64,000 nt of DNA from Rhodospirillales bacterium (GCA_027315365.1 DAHUYF010000193.1:1-64000), one strand, 5' to 3'. Numbered from the stretch's first letter, positions 53,831 through 63,309 are shown. Numbers and translations are program-made. Notes: generated by a model not told the origin, from the letters alone.

Positions 53831-54865
53831 ATGACTTTTGCAGAGGCTGCCATGGCTCGGCTCCGCTCCCTCTCCTCCCGCCTCGACCCGTTCCTGGCCG
53901 CGATCCTGCTCACGGTCGGCCTCGCCTCGCTGCTGCCGGCGCGCGGCGCCGCGGCTATCGTCGCCGACGACCTGACCGAGGCCGCGGTGGCGCTGCTCTT
54001 TTTCATGCACGGCGCACGGCTGTCGCCGGCCGCGGCGCTGGCCGGAGCACGCGACTGGCGGCTGCACGGGATCGTGCTGGCAAGCACCTTCGCGCTCTTT
54101 CCGCTGCTTGGCGCCGGCGCCCGGCTCCTCTTCCCGGGGCTGCTGTCGGCGCCGCTCTGGTCCGGGCTGATCCTGCTCACCGCGCTGCCCTCGACGGTGC
54201 AGGCCTCGATCGCCTTCACCTCGGTCGCGCGCGGCAACGTGGCCGCGGCGCTGTGCAGCGCCGCCGCCTCGAATCTGCTCGGCATCTTCCTCACGCCGCT
54301 GATCATCGGGCTCCTGCTCAGCGGTCGCGGCGCCGGTCTGTCGCTCGGCGCCGCACTCGGCATCCTGGTGCAGCTGCTGCTGCCGTTCGCCGCGGGCCAG
54401 GCGCTGCGGCCCTGGATCGGCGGCTTCGTCGCGCGCCATGGACGCATCCTGAAGAGCGTGGACTACGGCTCGATCCTGCTCATCGTCTATGCCGCCTTCA
54501 GCCATGGCGTGGTCAATGGCCTCTGGCATCAGGTCGATGCGGCGCAGCTCGTGCGGCTGGCGCTGGTCGACGCGGCGCTGCTGGCGAGCGTGCTGGCGAT
54601 CCTCACCGGGCTCAGCCGCCTGCTCGGCTTCTCGCGCGCGGACGAAATCGCCATCGTATTCTGCGGCTCGAAGAAGAGCCTGGCCAGCGGCCTGCCCATG
54701 GCGAGCGTGCTGTTCGCCGGCCATCTCGGCACGATCATCCTGCCGGCGATGATGTTTCACCAGCTTCAGCTCATGGTCTGCGCCTCGCTGGCGCGGCGCT
54801 ACCGCGGCGCGACCGCACCGACGGCCGCCGCCGCTTTCAGCCGCCTGCCGGCCGCGGCGGAATAG
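53831..54865 (+). CDS. Bile acid:sodium symporter-like transporter (SBF-like)
   Basis: This is a 344-residue membrane protein with about ten hydrophobic helices in two inverted repeats, as in the SBF-like (PF13593) group. The conserved crossover segments are ALPSTVQASIAFTSVARGNVAAALCSAAASNLLGIFLTP and FCGSKKSLASGLPMASVLF. The family moves organic anions with sodium; the actual substrate here is unknown. It is paired with a divergent LysR gene, a recurrent arrangement for this family. Confidence 0.88.
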   Translation: MTFAEAAMARLRSLSSRLDPFLAAILLTVGLASLLPARGAAAIVADDLTEAAVALLFFMHGARLSPAAALAGARDWRLHGIVLASTFALFPLLGAGARLLFPGLLSAPLWSGLILLTALPSTVQASIAFTSVARGNVAAALCSAAASNLLGIFLTPLIIGLLLSGRGAGLSLGAALGILVQLLLPFAAGQALRPWIGGFVARHGRILKSVDYGSILLIVYAAFSHGVVNGLWHQVDAAQLVRLALVDAALLASVLAILTGLSRLLGFSRADEIAIVFCGSKKSLASGLPMASVLFAGHLGTIILPAMMFHQLQLMVCASLARRYRGATAPTAAAAFSRLPAAAE

Positions 54866-55061
54866 GCTCGCCCGGCGATCGCCGCGTCGAATTATCGCGC
54901 TCGCGGCGCACCGCCTCTTGACACGAGGCCGCCCTCGCCGGGATTCTCACGGGCGATTGCCTAAGACGTGACGGTCCACCCACTCGCTGCTTGCGCCGCG
55001 ACGGCGTCAGCACATACGTGCCGTGGACATTCGCGGCAACCGCCGACAAGGGAGAACGAGG

Positions 55062-55619
55062 ATGGCTGACAATGGCGCCCAGGCGCTGGAAGAGACGGCG
55101 GCAAGGATCGAGAACGCTCCTGCGCAGGACAGGAAAACCGACGCTGGAGCGGCGCCGGGCGGCGACCGGGACGCGATCCGCAGCGTGTTCGTCGCGCGAA
55201 CCGCCGCGTCGAGCGCGGCATCGGCCGGCGGCTTCGCGCGGATGGCGACCGCCGACGAGGGACTGGCGGTGCGCGGCGCCTATCGGGCGCACCTCGCCGT
55301 CACCGAGGCGGAGGCGGTTGCCGGCGACCCCGCGGCGGGGGGCGATCTCCTGCGCAAGGCCTATCTGGCGCGCGCCGTCGCCGATGCGGCAGTGCAGACC
55401 CGTCCCAAACCGCGGCCGGCGCGCCGCGTGAAGCGGAGCGCGTCGCCGCGCCGGAAGGCGGCCGGCGCAAAAGCAAAGCCCCGTACCACGCGCAACGCAT
55501 CTTCCAAGCCGGGCAAGCCGAAGAAGCGCAGCACGGCCGGCGCGAGAACGAAACCGCGGGCGGCGGCCAAGCGGGCGGCGGCGCGGCCGGCCCGACGCGG
55601 CAAACGCCGCGGCCGGTGA
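55062..55619 (+). CDS. Protein with histone-H1-like basic tail
   Basis: This is a 185-residue protein. The first 115 residues are an Ala/Asp/Glu-rich helical-looking domain. From about residue 118 the composition switches abruptly to Lys, Arg, Ala and Pro (repeats such as RRKAAG, KAKPRTTR, KPKKRST and RPARRGKRRGR), like bacterial histone H1-like and AlgP-type C-terminal tails. It may bind DNA or another polyanion. GGAGAACGAGG lies before the ATG at 55062. No family is recognised for the N-terminal part. It stands alone between the symporter and a hydrolase. Confidence 0.7.
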   Translation: MADNGAQALEETAARIENAPAQDRKTDAGAAPGGDRDAIRSVFVARTAASSAASAGGFARMATADEGLAVRGAYRAHLAVTEAEAVAGDPAAGGDLLRKAYLARAVADAAVQTRPKPRPARRVKRSASPRRKAAGAKAKPRTTRNASSKPGKPKKRSTAGARTKPRAAAKRAAARPARRGKRRGR

Positions 55620-55987
55620 ACACCGGCGCTCGCTAGGCCCGCCCTTCCGACATCGGCGTGCCGCGCGCCAGCACCGCACGCATCATCCGTTCCGCGCCGT
55701 CGATGCAGGCATGGGTGAGGACGGTGGCGGCGCCATCCGCCATGCCCTGCTGGCGCGCGGCAGCCGCGAGTTCGCGGCGCCACCTCGATCGGGATGGCAG
55801 CCCGCATCACGTTTGCGCGCGCTGCGCCGATATCTTTTGCGTCGCCGGCGCAAGCCGCGGCACGATGCCTCGGCGCGGCGCGATCCCCGACGATACTGCT
55901 CCACGACGGAAGGGAAGCTCCTTCAGCGCTGACGGAGGCTGGCGCCACGCGGCAACGCCTTTCCTGATCTCTGGAGGAGAGTTCGAC
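55620..55987. other. 368-bp region with a possible gene remnant
   Basis: No intact gene is seen. On the minus strand a protein-like frame from about 55800 to the TAG at 55632-55634 reads [20 protein letters not shown] and then [20 protein letters not shown]. Its apparent N-terminus (MRAAIPIEV, near 55807) lies in another frame, so this may be a short frameshifted remnant. I recognise no family. The end of the region contains the GGAGGAG site of the hydrolase gene. Confidence 0.35.
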
Positions 55988-56809
55988 ATGGCGACCATCA
56001 CCGCCAAGGACGGCACACAACTCTATTACAACGATTGGGGCCAGGGACCGCCCGTCGTCTTCAGCCATGGCTGGCCGCTCAGCGCCGACGCCTTCGAGGA
56101 CCAGATGTTCTTCCTCGCCTTGCGCGGCTATCGGTGCATCGCGCATGACCGCCGCGGCCATGGCCGATCGAGCCAGACCTGGAAAGGCAACGATCTCGAT
56201 ACCTATGCCGACGACCTCGCGGCGCTGGTGGAGACGCTCGACCTGAAGAGCGCGATCCATGTCGGCCATTCCACCGGCGGCGGCGAGGTCGCCCGCTATA
56301 TCGGCCGCCACGGCTCCAGGCGCGTGGCCAAGGCGGTGCTGATCGGCGCGATACCGCCGCTGATGCTGAAGACACCGACCAATCCCGGCGGCCTGCCGAT
56401 CGAGGCGTTCGACCAGCTGCGCGCCGCGGTCCAGGCGGACCGCTCGCAATTCTTCAAGGACCTCTCCCTGCCGTTCTACGGCTACAACCGCCCCGGCGCA
56501 AAAGTGTCGGAGGGCGTGCGCAGCGCGTTCTGGCTGCAGGGAATGATGGCGGGCTTCCCCGCCGCCTATTTTTGCATCAAGGCCTTCTCCGAGACGGACC
56601 TCACCGCGGACCTCAAAAAGATCGACGTGCCGACCTTGATCCTGCACGGCGACGACGACCAGGTCGTGCCGATCGGCGCCGCGGCGATGCTGTCCTCGAA
56701 GCTGGTGAAGAACGCGGCACTGAAGATCTACCCGGGCGCGCCGCACGGGATGTGCACGACGCTCAAGGACCAAGTGAACGCCGACCTGCTGTCCTTCATC
56801 CGCGACTAG
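55988..56809 (+). CDS. Alpha/beta hydrolase, chloroperoxidase-like
   Basis: This 273-residue protein is of the non-haem chloroperoxidase/esterase group. The nucleophile elbow is GHSTGGG (Ser95), the acid is Asp224 in HGDDDQVVP, and the base is His253 in APHGM. The opening [12 protein letters not shown] and [18 protein letters not shown] are typical of the group. It acts as an esterase or perhydrolase in the cytoplasm, with the natural substrate unknown. A GGAGGAG site precedes the ATG. It lies upstream of the cyd promoter and is probably transcribed separately. Confidence 0.92.
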   Translation: MATITAKDGTQLYYNDWGQGPPVVFSHGWPLSADAFEDQMFFLALRGYRCIAHDRRGHGRSSQTWKGNDLDTYADDLAALVETLDLKSAIHVGHSTGGGEVARYIGRHGSRRVAKAVLIGAIPPLMLKTPTNPGGLPIEAFDQLRAAVQADRSQFFKDLSLPFYGYNRPGAKVSEGVRSAFWLQGMMAGFPAAYFCIKAFSETDLTADLKKIDVPTLILHGDDDQVVPIGAAAMLSSKLVKNAALKIYPGAPHGMCTTLKDQVNADLLSFIRD

Positions 56810-56929
56810 GCGAACACCTTCGCAGCCAGGCTGGCGCTCGACGTCGGCCCGATCGCCTTTCATGCCCCCGGTCCGAAGGCGGCGGCCGGCTTCGATCCCG
56901 CGTGGACGGGCTTGAGCCGTTGCGACGTC

Positions 56930-56943
56930 TTGATTTGCGTCAA
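56930..56943 (+). promoter_or_regulatory. FNR/FixK-type box (TTGAT-N4-GTCAA) before cydPABX
   Basis: TTGATTTGCGTCAA matches nine of ten half-site consensus bases. The centre is 56936.5. A -10-like GATTAGTCT sequence lies at 56962-56970, about 30 bp downstream, so the box would sit near -41.5 relative to a start near 56978. The first gene, cydP, starts at 57097. Cytochrome bd is a classic target of FNR-type activators in low oxygen. Confidence 0.65.
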
Positions 56944-57096
56944 TGCCGCAATGCCCGCCCCGATTAGTCTCGCAGACGCGATGGCTGGAATGGCAAGGGC
57001 GATGAAAACCGCAGGCTGCTTTCCTTTCCTGGCGAGCGAGATACCATGGCTACGGCTGCGCTCCGGTTGCGCCTATCGACCGCAAGGGGATCCTGA

Positions 57097-57297
57097 ATGG
57101 TGCCGCAGGGCGAGGTCTCGAGAGCACTGCGAGGGCGTTCGCTCGGCCGCGACATCGGCTGGGCGTTGCTGATCAAGAGCGTCGCGCTGGTGCTGCTCTA
57201 TTTCGCATTTTTCGGCCCGTCCCGTCGCGTCGAGATGACGGCCGATCGGGTCGCGGGCGCCTTGATCGACCCGGCGCAACACAGCACGAGGCCGTGA
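57097..57297 (+). CDS. cydP: CydP-like small accessory subunit of cytochrome bd
   Basis: This 66-residue protein has one hydrophobic helix (GWALLIKSVALVLLYFAFF, residues 21-39) preceded by RDI and followed by a short PSRRVEMTADRVAGALI tail. It matches the small CydP family encoded immediately upstream of cydA in many proteobacteria. AGGGG precedes the ATG at 57097. It ends 1 bp before the cydA start, so the genes are co-transcribed from the FNR/FixK-box promoter. Confidence 0.8.
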   Translation: MVPQGEVSRALRGRSLGRDIGWALLIKSVALVLLYFAFFGPSRRVEMTADRVAGALIDPAQHSTRP

Positions 57298-57298
57298 C

Positions 57299-58858
57299 AT
57301 GGCTGAACTCGACGTTGTCGAACTGTCCCGCCTGCAATTCGCGCTGACCGCGCTTTACCATTTTCTCTTCGTGCCGCTCACGCTCGGGCTTTCCGTGCTG
57401 CTGGCGGTCATGGAGAGCGTCTATGTCATGACCGGACGCGCCATCTGGCGCGAGATGACGAAGTTCTGGGGCACGCTTTTCGGCATCAACTTCGCCATGG
57501 GGGTCGCCACCGGCATCACCATGGAGTTCCAGTTCGGCACGAACTGGGCCTATTACTCGCATTACGTCGGCGATATCTTCGGCGCGCCGCTCGCCATCGA
57601 GGGCCTTATGGCCTTCTTCCTCGAGGCGACCTTCATCGGCCTGTTCTTCTTCGGCTGGAACCGTCTGAGCAGGCTCGGCCACCTCGTCGTGACCTGGCTG
57701 GTCGCGATCGGCAGCAATCTCTCCGCGCTCTGGATCCTGATCGCCAATGCCTGGATGCAGAACCCCGTCGGCGCGACCTTCAATCCGGCGACCATGCGGA
57801 TGGAAGTCTCTTCCTTCTTCGACGTGCTGTTCAATCCGGTCGCCCAGGCGAAGTTCGTCCACACGGTGAGCGCCGGCTATGTGACGGGCGCCGTCTTCGT
57901 GCTCTCGATCGGCGCCTTCTACCTGCTGCGCGGCCGGCACCGGGAGATCGCCCGGCGCTCGATCACCGTCGCCGCAAGCTTCGGCCTGGCCTCCGCCCTG
58001 TCCGTCGTCGTGCTCGGCGACGAGAGCGGCTACACTGCCGGCCTGAACCAGAAGATGAAGATCGCCGCGATCGAGGCGATGTGGGAAACCGAAACGCCGC
58101 CGGCGGGCTTCACCCTGTTCGGCTTTCCCGACCGCGCGACGGAAACCACGCGGTTCGAAATTCACGTGCCCTGGGTGCTCGGCCTGATCGCGACGCGCTC
58201 GATCGACGAGCCCGTCGAAGGCATCAAGGACCTGGTGGCCACGGCGGAACGACGCATCCGCAACGGCCTGACCGGGTACAAGGATCTCGAACGGCTGCGA
58301 GCCGAACGCGCCCAGGCGGTGCCGCCGGAAATGCAGGAACCGATCCACGACCTCGGCTATGCGCTGCTCTTGAAACGCTGGCGGCCGGATATCGGGAACG
58401 CGACCGACGAGCAGGTGCATCAGGCGGCGCTCAGCACGGTGCCGGATGTCTCGGTGCTGTTCTGGAGCTTCCGCTTCATGGTCGGCCTCGGCTTCTACTT
58501 CATCCTGCTCTTCGCTCTCGCCTTCTATCTGGCGAGCCGGCGCGAATTGGAGCGGCGCTGGTTCCTGCGGCTGGCGCTCTGCAGCCTGCCGCTGCCCTGG
58601 ATCGCCGCCGAACTCGGATGGATCGTCGCCGAATATGGCCGCCAGCCCTGGATCATCGACGGCGTCCTGCCGACTTTCCTCGGCGCGTCGAGTGAGCCCA
58701 TCGGCGACATCTGGTTCAGCCTGATCGGCTTCGTGCTGTTCTACAGCACGCTCGCCGTCATCGACGTCTACCTCTTGGTCAAATATATCGGCCTGGGACC
58801 GAAGCAGCCCGCCGCGCCTGCCAGCAACCGCCTCGCGCCCGCCACCGGCGACGATTGA
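57299..58858 (+). CDS. cydA: Cytochrome bd ubiquinol oxidase subunit I
   Basis: This is a 519-residue subunit of the high-affinity quinol oxidase. The haem ligands are visible as the N-terminal [15 protein letters not shown] His21, FVHTVSAGY and the Met in [10 protein letters not shown]. The quinol loop is of the long (E. coli-like) type, with [26 protein letters not shown] and a long insertion before GRQPWIIDG. It reduces oxygen to water at very low oxygen tension without pumping protons. cydB follows after 10 bp. Confidence 0.97.
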   Translation: MAELDVVELSRLQFALTALYHFLFVPLTLGLSVLLAVMESVYVMTGRAIWREMTKFWGTLFGINFAMGVATGITMEFQFGTNWAYYSHYVGDIFGAPLAIEGLMAFFLEATFIGLFFFGWNRLSRLGHLVVTWLVAIGSNLSALWILIANAWMQNPVGATFNPATMRMEVSSFFDVLFNPVAQAKFVHTVSAGYVTGAVFVLSIGAFYLLRGRHREIARRSITVAASFGLASALSVVVLGDESGYTAGLNQKMKIAAIEAMWETETPPAGFTLFGFPDRATETTRFEIHVPWVLGLIATRSIDEPVEGIKDLVATAERRIRNGLTGYKDLERLRAERAQAVPPEMQEPIHDLGYALLLKRWRPDIGNATDEQVHQAALSTVPDVSVLFWSFRFMVGLGFYFILLFALAFYLASRRELERRWFLRLALCSLPLPWIAAELGWIVAEYGRQPWIIDGVLPTFLGASSEPIGDIWFSLIGFVLFYSTLAVIDVYLLVKYIGLGPKQPAAPASNRLAPATGDD

Positions 58859-58868
58859 GGAGCGCGCC

Positions 58869-60014
58869 ATGCCACCGATCGACTATGCGAGTTTGCGTCT
58901 TCTCTGGTGGGCCTTTCTCGGCCTGCTGCTGATCGGCTTCGCGGTCACCGACGGCTTCGACCTGGGAGCGGCGCTGCTGCAGCCCTTCATCGCCCGCACG
59001 GATAGCGAAAAGCGCATGCTCCTCAACGCCATTGGCCCGGTTTGGGAGGGCAATCAGGTGTGGTTCATCCTGGGCGGCGGCGCGGCCTTTGCGGCCTGGC
59101 CGCCGCTCTACGCCGTCTCCTTCTCCGGCTTCTATCTCGCGATGTTCCTGGTGCTCGCCGCGCTCATTCTGCGTCCCGTCGCCATCACCTTCCGCAGCAA
59201 GCTCCAAGGCGCCGGCTGGCGACGCGGCTGGGACTGGGCGTTCTTCGTCTCGGGGCTGGTTCCGGCGCTGGTCTTCGGCATCGCCTTCGGCAACCTGTTC
59301 CTGGGGGTGCCGTTTCGCTTCGACGAGACGCTGCGCGTCGCCTATGAGGGCGGCCTCTTCGGCCTGCTCAATCCCTGGGCGCTGCTCTGCGGGCTCGTCA
59401 GCGTCGCGATGCTGGCGATGCATGGCGGCAACTGGGTCGCCCTGAAGACCGAGGGCGCCCTGGCGCGGCGGGCGGGCGCCGCCGCGTCATGGGCCGCGAT
59501 GGCGCTCGTCGCGCTGTTCTCGCTGGCGGGATTGTGGCTCGCCATCGGCATCGACGGCTATGTCATCCAGGGATCGATCGATCGGATGGGACCGTCATAT
59601 CCGCTGAACAAGAGCGTCCTTCGCGCCGCCGGCGCTTGGCTCGATACCTATGGCACGCATCCCTGGACGATGGCCGCGCCGGCAATCGCCTATCTCGGCG
59701 CCGGCGCGAGCCTGGCGCTGCACCGTGCCGTCCGATCCCTGCCCGCCTTCCTCGCCAGCGGCATCAGCGTCGCCGGAATCGTCGCGACCGCCGGCATCAG
59801 CCTGTTCCCTTTCCTCCTGCCATCCTCGATCGATCCGCGCAGCAGCCTCACCGTATGGGATGCCTCGAGCAGTCCGGCGACGCTGTTCATCATGCTGGTG
59901 GCGACGGTGATCTTCCTGCCGATCGTCATCCTCTATACTGGATGGGTCTTCCGGGTGATGCGCGGCCCGGTGACCGCCGAGGCGGTGGAGCGGGAGGAGG
60001 ACACTCTCTACTGA
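58869..60014 (+). CDS. cydB: Cytochrome bd ubiquinol oxidase subunit II
   Basis: This 381-residue polytopic subunit starts [33 protein letters not shown], with the conserved GFDLG. It continues with [24 protein letters not shown], both hallmarks of CydB. Eight or nine helices are predicted. The GAGGAGCGCGCC sequence before its ATG provides the ribosome site. It partners CydA encoded just upstream and precedes a small cydX gene. Confidence 0.96.
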   Translation: MPPIDYASLRLLWWAFLGLLLIGFAVTDGFDLGAALLQPFIARTDSEKRMLLNAIGPVWEGNQVWFILGGGAAFAAWPPLYAVSFSGFYLAMFLVLAALILRPVAITFRSKLQGAGWRRGWDWAFFVSGLVPALVFGIAFGNLFLGVPFRFDETLRVAYEGGLFGLLNPWALLCGLVSVAMLAMHGGNWVALKTEGALARRAGAAASWAAMALVALFSLAGLWLAIGIDGYVIQGSIDRMGPSYPLNKSVLRAAGAWLDTYGTHPWTMAAPAIAYLGAGASLALHRAVRSLPAFLASGISVAGIVATAGISLFPFLLPSSIDPRSSLTVWDASSSPATLFIMLVATVIFLPIVILYTGWVFRVMRGPVTAEAVEREEDTLY

Positions 60015-60029
60015 AGGGACCCCAAAAGG

Positions 60030-60182
60030 ATGTGGTATTTCTCCTGGGTTCTCGGCCTTGGCCTCGCCTGCTCCTTCGCCATCCTCAATGCCATGTGGCT
60101 GGAGCTGACGAGCGACGAACGGCAGACCGACAAGACGGCCGCGCTGCCGGCGGCCGATGGCGCCGCCGAAACCCGCCGCTGA
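60030..60182 (+). CDS. cydX: CydX-type small subunit of cytochrome bd
   Basis: This is a 50-residue protein starting MWYFSWVLGLGLACSFAILNAMW, the CydX/YbgT signature: a Trp-Tyr-Phe-Trp N-terminus and a single helix ending in the N-A-x-W region. A hydrophilic tail follows. CydX stabilises the haem environment of cytochrome bd. The ATG is 15 bp after the cydB stop with an AAAAGGA-like site. It is too short to be found by usual length cut-offs but is well supported by motif and position. Confidence 0.9.
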   Translation: MWYFSWVLGLGLACSFAILNAMWLELTSDERQTDKTAALPAADGAAETRR

Positions 60183-60216
60183 CCTCGCGAGAGAGAGGGC
60201 GGAACCGAAAGAGAGA

Positions 60217-60336
60217 ATGCGGCGGGGGCGCCACGACGGCCGGTTGCCTCGCCTGCGCGACGCGCTTCCCGTGGTCGACGCGGAGAGCGGGCGCGTCATC
60301 GCCGGCCGCTGGCGCGCCGGGGAGGACAGACTGTGA
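60217..60336 (+). CDS. Short ORF coupled to the PEBP gene, possible CBS-domain remnant
   Basis: This is a 39-codon ORF (start MRRGRHDGRL) preceded by GAGAGAGGGCGG and overlapping the next GTG start by four bases (GTGA). The segment DALPVVDAESGRVIAGRW resembles the last strand of a CBS domain, so it could be a relic of a longer gene. Alternatively it is a leader ORF for translational coupling. Evidence is weak. Confidence 0.35.
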   Translation: MRRGRHDGRLPRLRDALPVVDAESGRVIAGRWRAGEDRL

Positions 60337-60908
60337 GTGCGTTACTGGAACGCCTCCTCGGGCGCGCGCTTCGGCGGGTTCGCGCCGGCGACCGGCATCT
60401 GATCTGGAACGACCCGAGGATCGGCGATGCGCCGGCGAGCATCCGGCTGACGAGCCCCACCTTCGCCAACGGCGCCGCCATGCCGACGCGCAACGCCGGC
60501 GAGGGCGTCGGCGACAACCTTTCGCCGCCGCTCGACTGGTCCGAAATTCCGGAGGGGGCGGCCGAGCTGGTCCTTATCGTCCAGGACCCGGACGCGCCGC
60601 TGGTCCGGCCGGTCGTCCACCTGATCGCGCGGAAGATCGCACCTGATCGTCGCGGCGTGCCGGAGGGCGCGCTGTCGCCGGGACAAGGCGCCGCCATCGC
60701 CTTTGGCCGCGGCTTCCTCGGCCGGATCGGCTATGCCGGCCCGCGGCCGGTACGCGGGCATGGGCCGCACCGCTACGTGTTCCAGCTCTTCGCGGTGGCG
60801 CGCCGCCTGCCCCTGGCCGGCGTCCCGGACCTCAGCCAGGTATCGGCCGCCATGGCGGGCTCCGTTCTCGCCCGAGGCAAGCTGGTCGGCATCTACGAGC
60901 GTCTCTGA
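60333..60908 (+). CDS. YbhB/YbcL family phosphatidylethanolamine-binding-like protein
   Basis: This is a 191-residue PEBP-fold protein. The ligand-pocket motifs are LSPPLDWSEIPEGAAELVLIVQDPDAP near residues 63-88 and GPRPVRGHGPHRYVFQLFAV near residue 140. It has no signal peptide. Family members bind anionic phospho-ligands, and their bacterial role is unclear. It starts with GTG at 60333 overlapping a short upstream ORF. It may belong to the tail of the cyd transcript, but this is uncertain. Confidence 0.88.
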   Translation: MSALLERLLGRALRRVRAGDRHLIWNDPRIGDAPASIRLTSPTFANGAAMPTRNAGEGVGDNLSPPLDWSEIPEGAAELVLIVQDPDAPLVRPVVHLIARKIAPDRRGVPEGALSPGQGAAIAFGRGFLGRIGYAGPRPVRGHGPHRYVFQLFAVARRLPLAGVPDLSQVSAAMAGSVLARGKLVGIYERL

Positions 60909-60974
60909 TTCCGCTCAGACGGGCGCTGTCGGACAATCCCATATAACTGCTTTAATATGTTAAATAATATTTCA

Positions 60975-61001
60975 TTGACAGAAAAATTGCGGTCTTATTA
61001 A
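60975..61001 (+). promoter_or_regulatory. Promoter of the outer-membrane protein gene
   Basis: A consensus TTGACA at 60975-60980 is followed after 15 bp by TATTAA at 60996-61001 in an AT-rich island (about 60938-61006), unusual for this GC-rich window. The spacing is slightly short. It lies about 120 bp before the likely ATG at 61122. Confidence 0.45.
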
Positions 61002-61121
61002 GTTTTGGCCGCGCCGGTGCCGCCCCGTGACACCCGCCGAGCTTCGGCCGGCTTCTCCATGAACGGAGTCCCTCTTCCGCAACCACTTTCCGCCGCCGCG
61101 GAAGTCAGGAGACGAGCCCCT

Positions 61122-62122
61122 ATGCCTTGCGCGTGCAGAGGCTTTTTCTGTCCGCGGCAGCGCCCGCCGGCAGCCGGGCGCCTGGCGGCGGCCTGCATCG
61201 TCGCCCTTCTTGCCGCCGGCTCTCGACCGGCGCAAGCCGAGGGGGAGCTCGATCTGACACTGCCGTCGCCGAGCGCTGCCGTGCCATCGGCACCGTCCGC
61301 GACGGCGCCAGCCGAATCCGACGGCGTCGCCGCCGTTCTCTTGACCTGGCAGGCGCAGGCGGCCCGGGCGCGCGCGACGCAGCCGAGTTGGAGCAGTCCG
61401 CTGGTCACCACCACCGGCCTGCTCGAACAGCGGCTGCGCTTCGACCTCGACGAGCAGCATGCCGGCAATGGCAGCAGCACGACGGTGCTCGACGGCGGCA
61501 AGGGTGTGGACGTCATCGTCAGCGACACCGAGGAGGTCCAGCTTGCGGCGCCGGGCTACAACATCCGCACCACCCCCTCCGGCACAGGCGAGCTGAGCGG
61601 CGTCGGCGACTGGGCGTTCCTGCGCGTCGAACGGCGACTGGCAAGCAGCCCGGAAAGCGGCGGCAATTACGTGCTGACGGCCTGGCTGCAGCTCCAGGCG
61701 CCGACGGGGATCGAGGCACTGACCAGCCACGCCTGGACCTGCGTCCCCACGCTGGCGTTCGGCAAGGGATGGGGAGATGTCGACCTCCAGGGGACGATCG
61801 GCGGCGCGCTGCCGGCGTCACGTACCGCAACCCTCGGCGACCAACTCCAGACGAATATTGCGCTTCAATACGATGTGCTGGGTGTCTTCTGGCCGCAGAT
61901 CGAGGCGAATTGGACCTATTACGCCGGGGGGGGCAGCGCAGCGGGCTGAACCAGCTCTATCTCACGCCGGGATTGGTGGTCGGCCGCCTGACGATCTCCG
62001 ACGAATCGGCTTTCACCGTCGGAGCGGGCTACCAATTCGCGGTGTCGCCGAGCTATCGCGCCAACCCGTTGACGCCGGCTTACAACCACGCCTGGGTGCT
62101 GACCTCGCGGCTCAATTTCTGA
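61122..62122 (+). pseudogene. Outer-membrane MetA-like protein (PF13557 type) interrupted at a G8 tract
   Basis: The reading frame from the ATG at 61122 begins with a signal peptide (RLAAACIVALLAAGSRPAQA). It continues through beta-barrel strands such as DWAFLRVERRL, YVLTAWLQLQAPTG and NIALQYDVLGVFWPQIEANWTYY, then stops at 61947-61949. In another frame the barrel continues SGLNQLYLTPGLVVGRLTI and AFTVGAGYQFAVSP, ending SRLNF with the terminal Phe of outer-membrane proteins at 62120-62122. The switch lies at eight consecutive Gs (61926-61933); six or nine would restore the frame. It resembles the transporter-like family linked to phenol-degradation MetA proteins. It could be a phase-variable gene, a pseudogene or a sequencing error. 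Confidence 0.75.
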
Positions 62123-62178
62123 CCCGCAGTAGAGGCCGGATCTGATGCGCGAGCGCGGTGAGCGCGCTATCATCAAGC

Positions 62179-63021
62179 ATGGCTTCGCGGCTGCTTCGGC
62201 TTTATCCCGGCCCGCCGCAAGAGACGGCGTTGGCGGGCGCTTATCTCGCGCATGATCTCGCTTCGCTGGGAAGCGCCGCCGCGCCCTTCGTCTACGCCGA
62301 TTTCGTCGCCAGCCTGGATGGCCGGATCGCGCTCTGCGACCCCGACACCGGCGCGAGCCATGTGCCGCCGGTGCTGCGTAGCGCCGGCGATTTTCGCCTG
62401 CTGCTGGAATTGCAGGCGCAGGCCGACTGCGTCATCACCCATGGCGGCTATCTGCGCGCCGTCGCCGCGGGCGATCTCGATGACATCCTGCAGGTCGGCC
62501 TCGGCGAGGAAGCCGGCGATCTCGCGCGATGGCGCGAGCGGCGTGGCCTCGCGCCGCAGCCTGCCGTGGTGGTCGTCAGCGCCAGCCTCGACTTCGCCCT
62601 TCCGCCCTCGCTCGCGCGCCATCGGCAACGCGTGCTCGTCGCTACCCTCGCCTCGGCCCCGGCGGAAAAGCGCGACCGCCTGCGCGCGCAGGGCTGCGAG
62701 ATCATCACCGTCGGCGATGGCCGGTGGGTCGAGGCGGCGCCGCTGACGCGCGCGCTGGCGGGGTTGGGCTTCCGCAGCATCTTCCTGCTGGCGGGGCCAC
62801 GCCTGCTGGAGGCAATGCTGCGCGACGGCATGCTCGACCGGCTCTACCTCACCCTCGCCCACAGGCTGCTGGGCGGCGAGCGCTTCCATAGCCTGATCGG
62901 CGGCCCCGAACTGGGACCGGCCGGTCGGCTGCGCCTCGCCGCGCTTTACAGTGCCGCCGGGGCCAGCGACGGCGAATGGTTCGCCCAGTTCGATGTTCTT
63001 CGCCAGCGAGACGCCGGCTAA
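62179..63021 (+). CDS. RibD C-terminal/dihydrofolate-reductase-like protein
   Basis: This is a protein of about 280 residues with the RibD-C (DHFR-like) fold. It has the FVYADFVASLDGRIALCDPDTGASH substrate strand near residue 40 and DFRLLLELQAQADCVITHGGYLRA near residue 75. The C-terminal GFRSIFLLAGPRLLEAMLRDGMLDRLYLTLAHRLLGG segment is like pyrimidine reductases. It probably uses NADPH. No RibD deaminase domain and no rib genes are adjacent, so a role in riboflavin synthesis is unlikely. The start is ambiguous: GTG at 62158 or ATG at 62179, neither with a good ribosome site. Confidence 0.8.
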   Translation: MASRLLRLYPGPPQETALAGAYLAHDLASLGSAAAPFVYADFVASLDGRIALCDPDTGASHVPPVLRSAGDFRLLLELQAQADCVITHGGYLRAVAAGDLDDILQVGLGEEAGDLARWRERRGLAPQPAVVVVSASLDFALPPSLARHRQRVLVATLASAPAEKRDRLRAQGCEIITVGDGRWVEAAPLTRALAGLGFRSIFLLAGPRLLEAMLRDGMLDRLYLTLAHRLLGGERFHSLIGGPELGPAGRLRLAALYSAAGASDGEWFAQFDVLRQRDAG

Positions 63022-63309
63022 GCACGGATGCCCGGACGGTCGACTTGCCAAGACCTTGCAACCGCAAGCTAAGATACCCTTAACCGTGGCGTGATAAAAA
63101 ATGGCTCGCACTGCTCGGTTGCTGGGCAGGGAGCGGCGTCGGGTGGGTGCCCCTCGCTGGGCTGAGCCAGCCCGCCGGATTGGCACGGCTATTGCTCGGC
63201 AGGGGGCGACTGCCTACATCCAAGCGGTCATGACTCGGCACAAAAACAAGGGTTGGGACGGATACCCCGAGACGGTGGCGTGTTGACAGTTTGAAAGGCC
63301 CGTCCTGCC
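63022..63309. other. Intergenic region without a clear gene
   Basis: It contains a short hairpin CTTGC-AACC-GCAAG near 63054-63067 and several GC-rich inverted segments (for example GCTGG-GCTGAG-CCAGC near 63157). A 61-codon ORF at 63101-63286 has no protein-like character. A structured RNA is conceivable but not supported. Confidence 0.3.

Noticed and set aside
63101-63286. 61-codon ORF between the RibD-like gene and the small Cys protein
   Set aside because: No ribosome site, no signal or fold features, and composition unlike neighbouring proteins.
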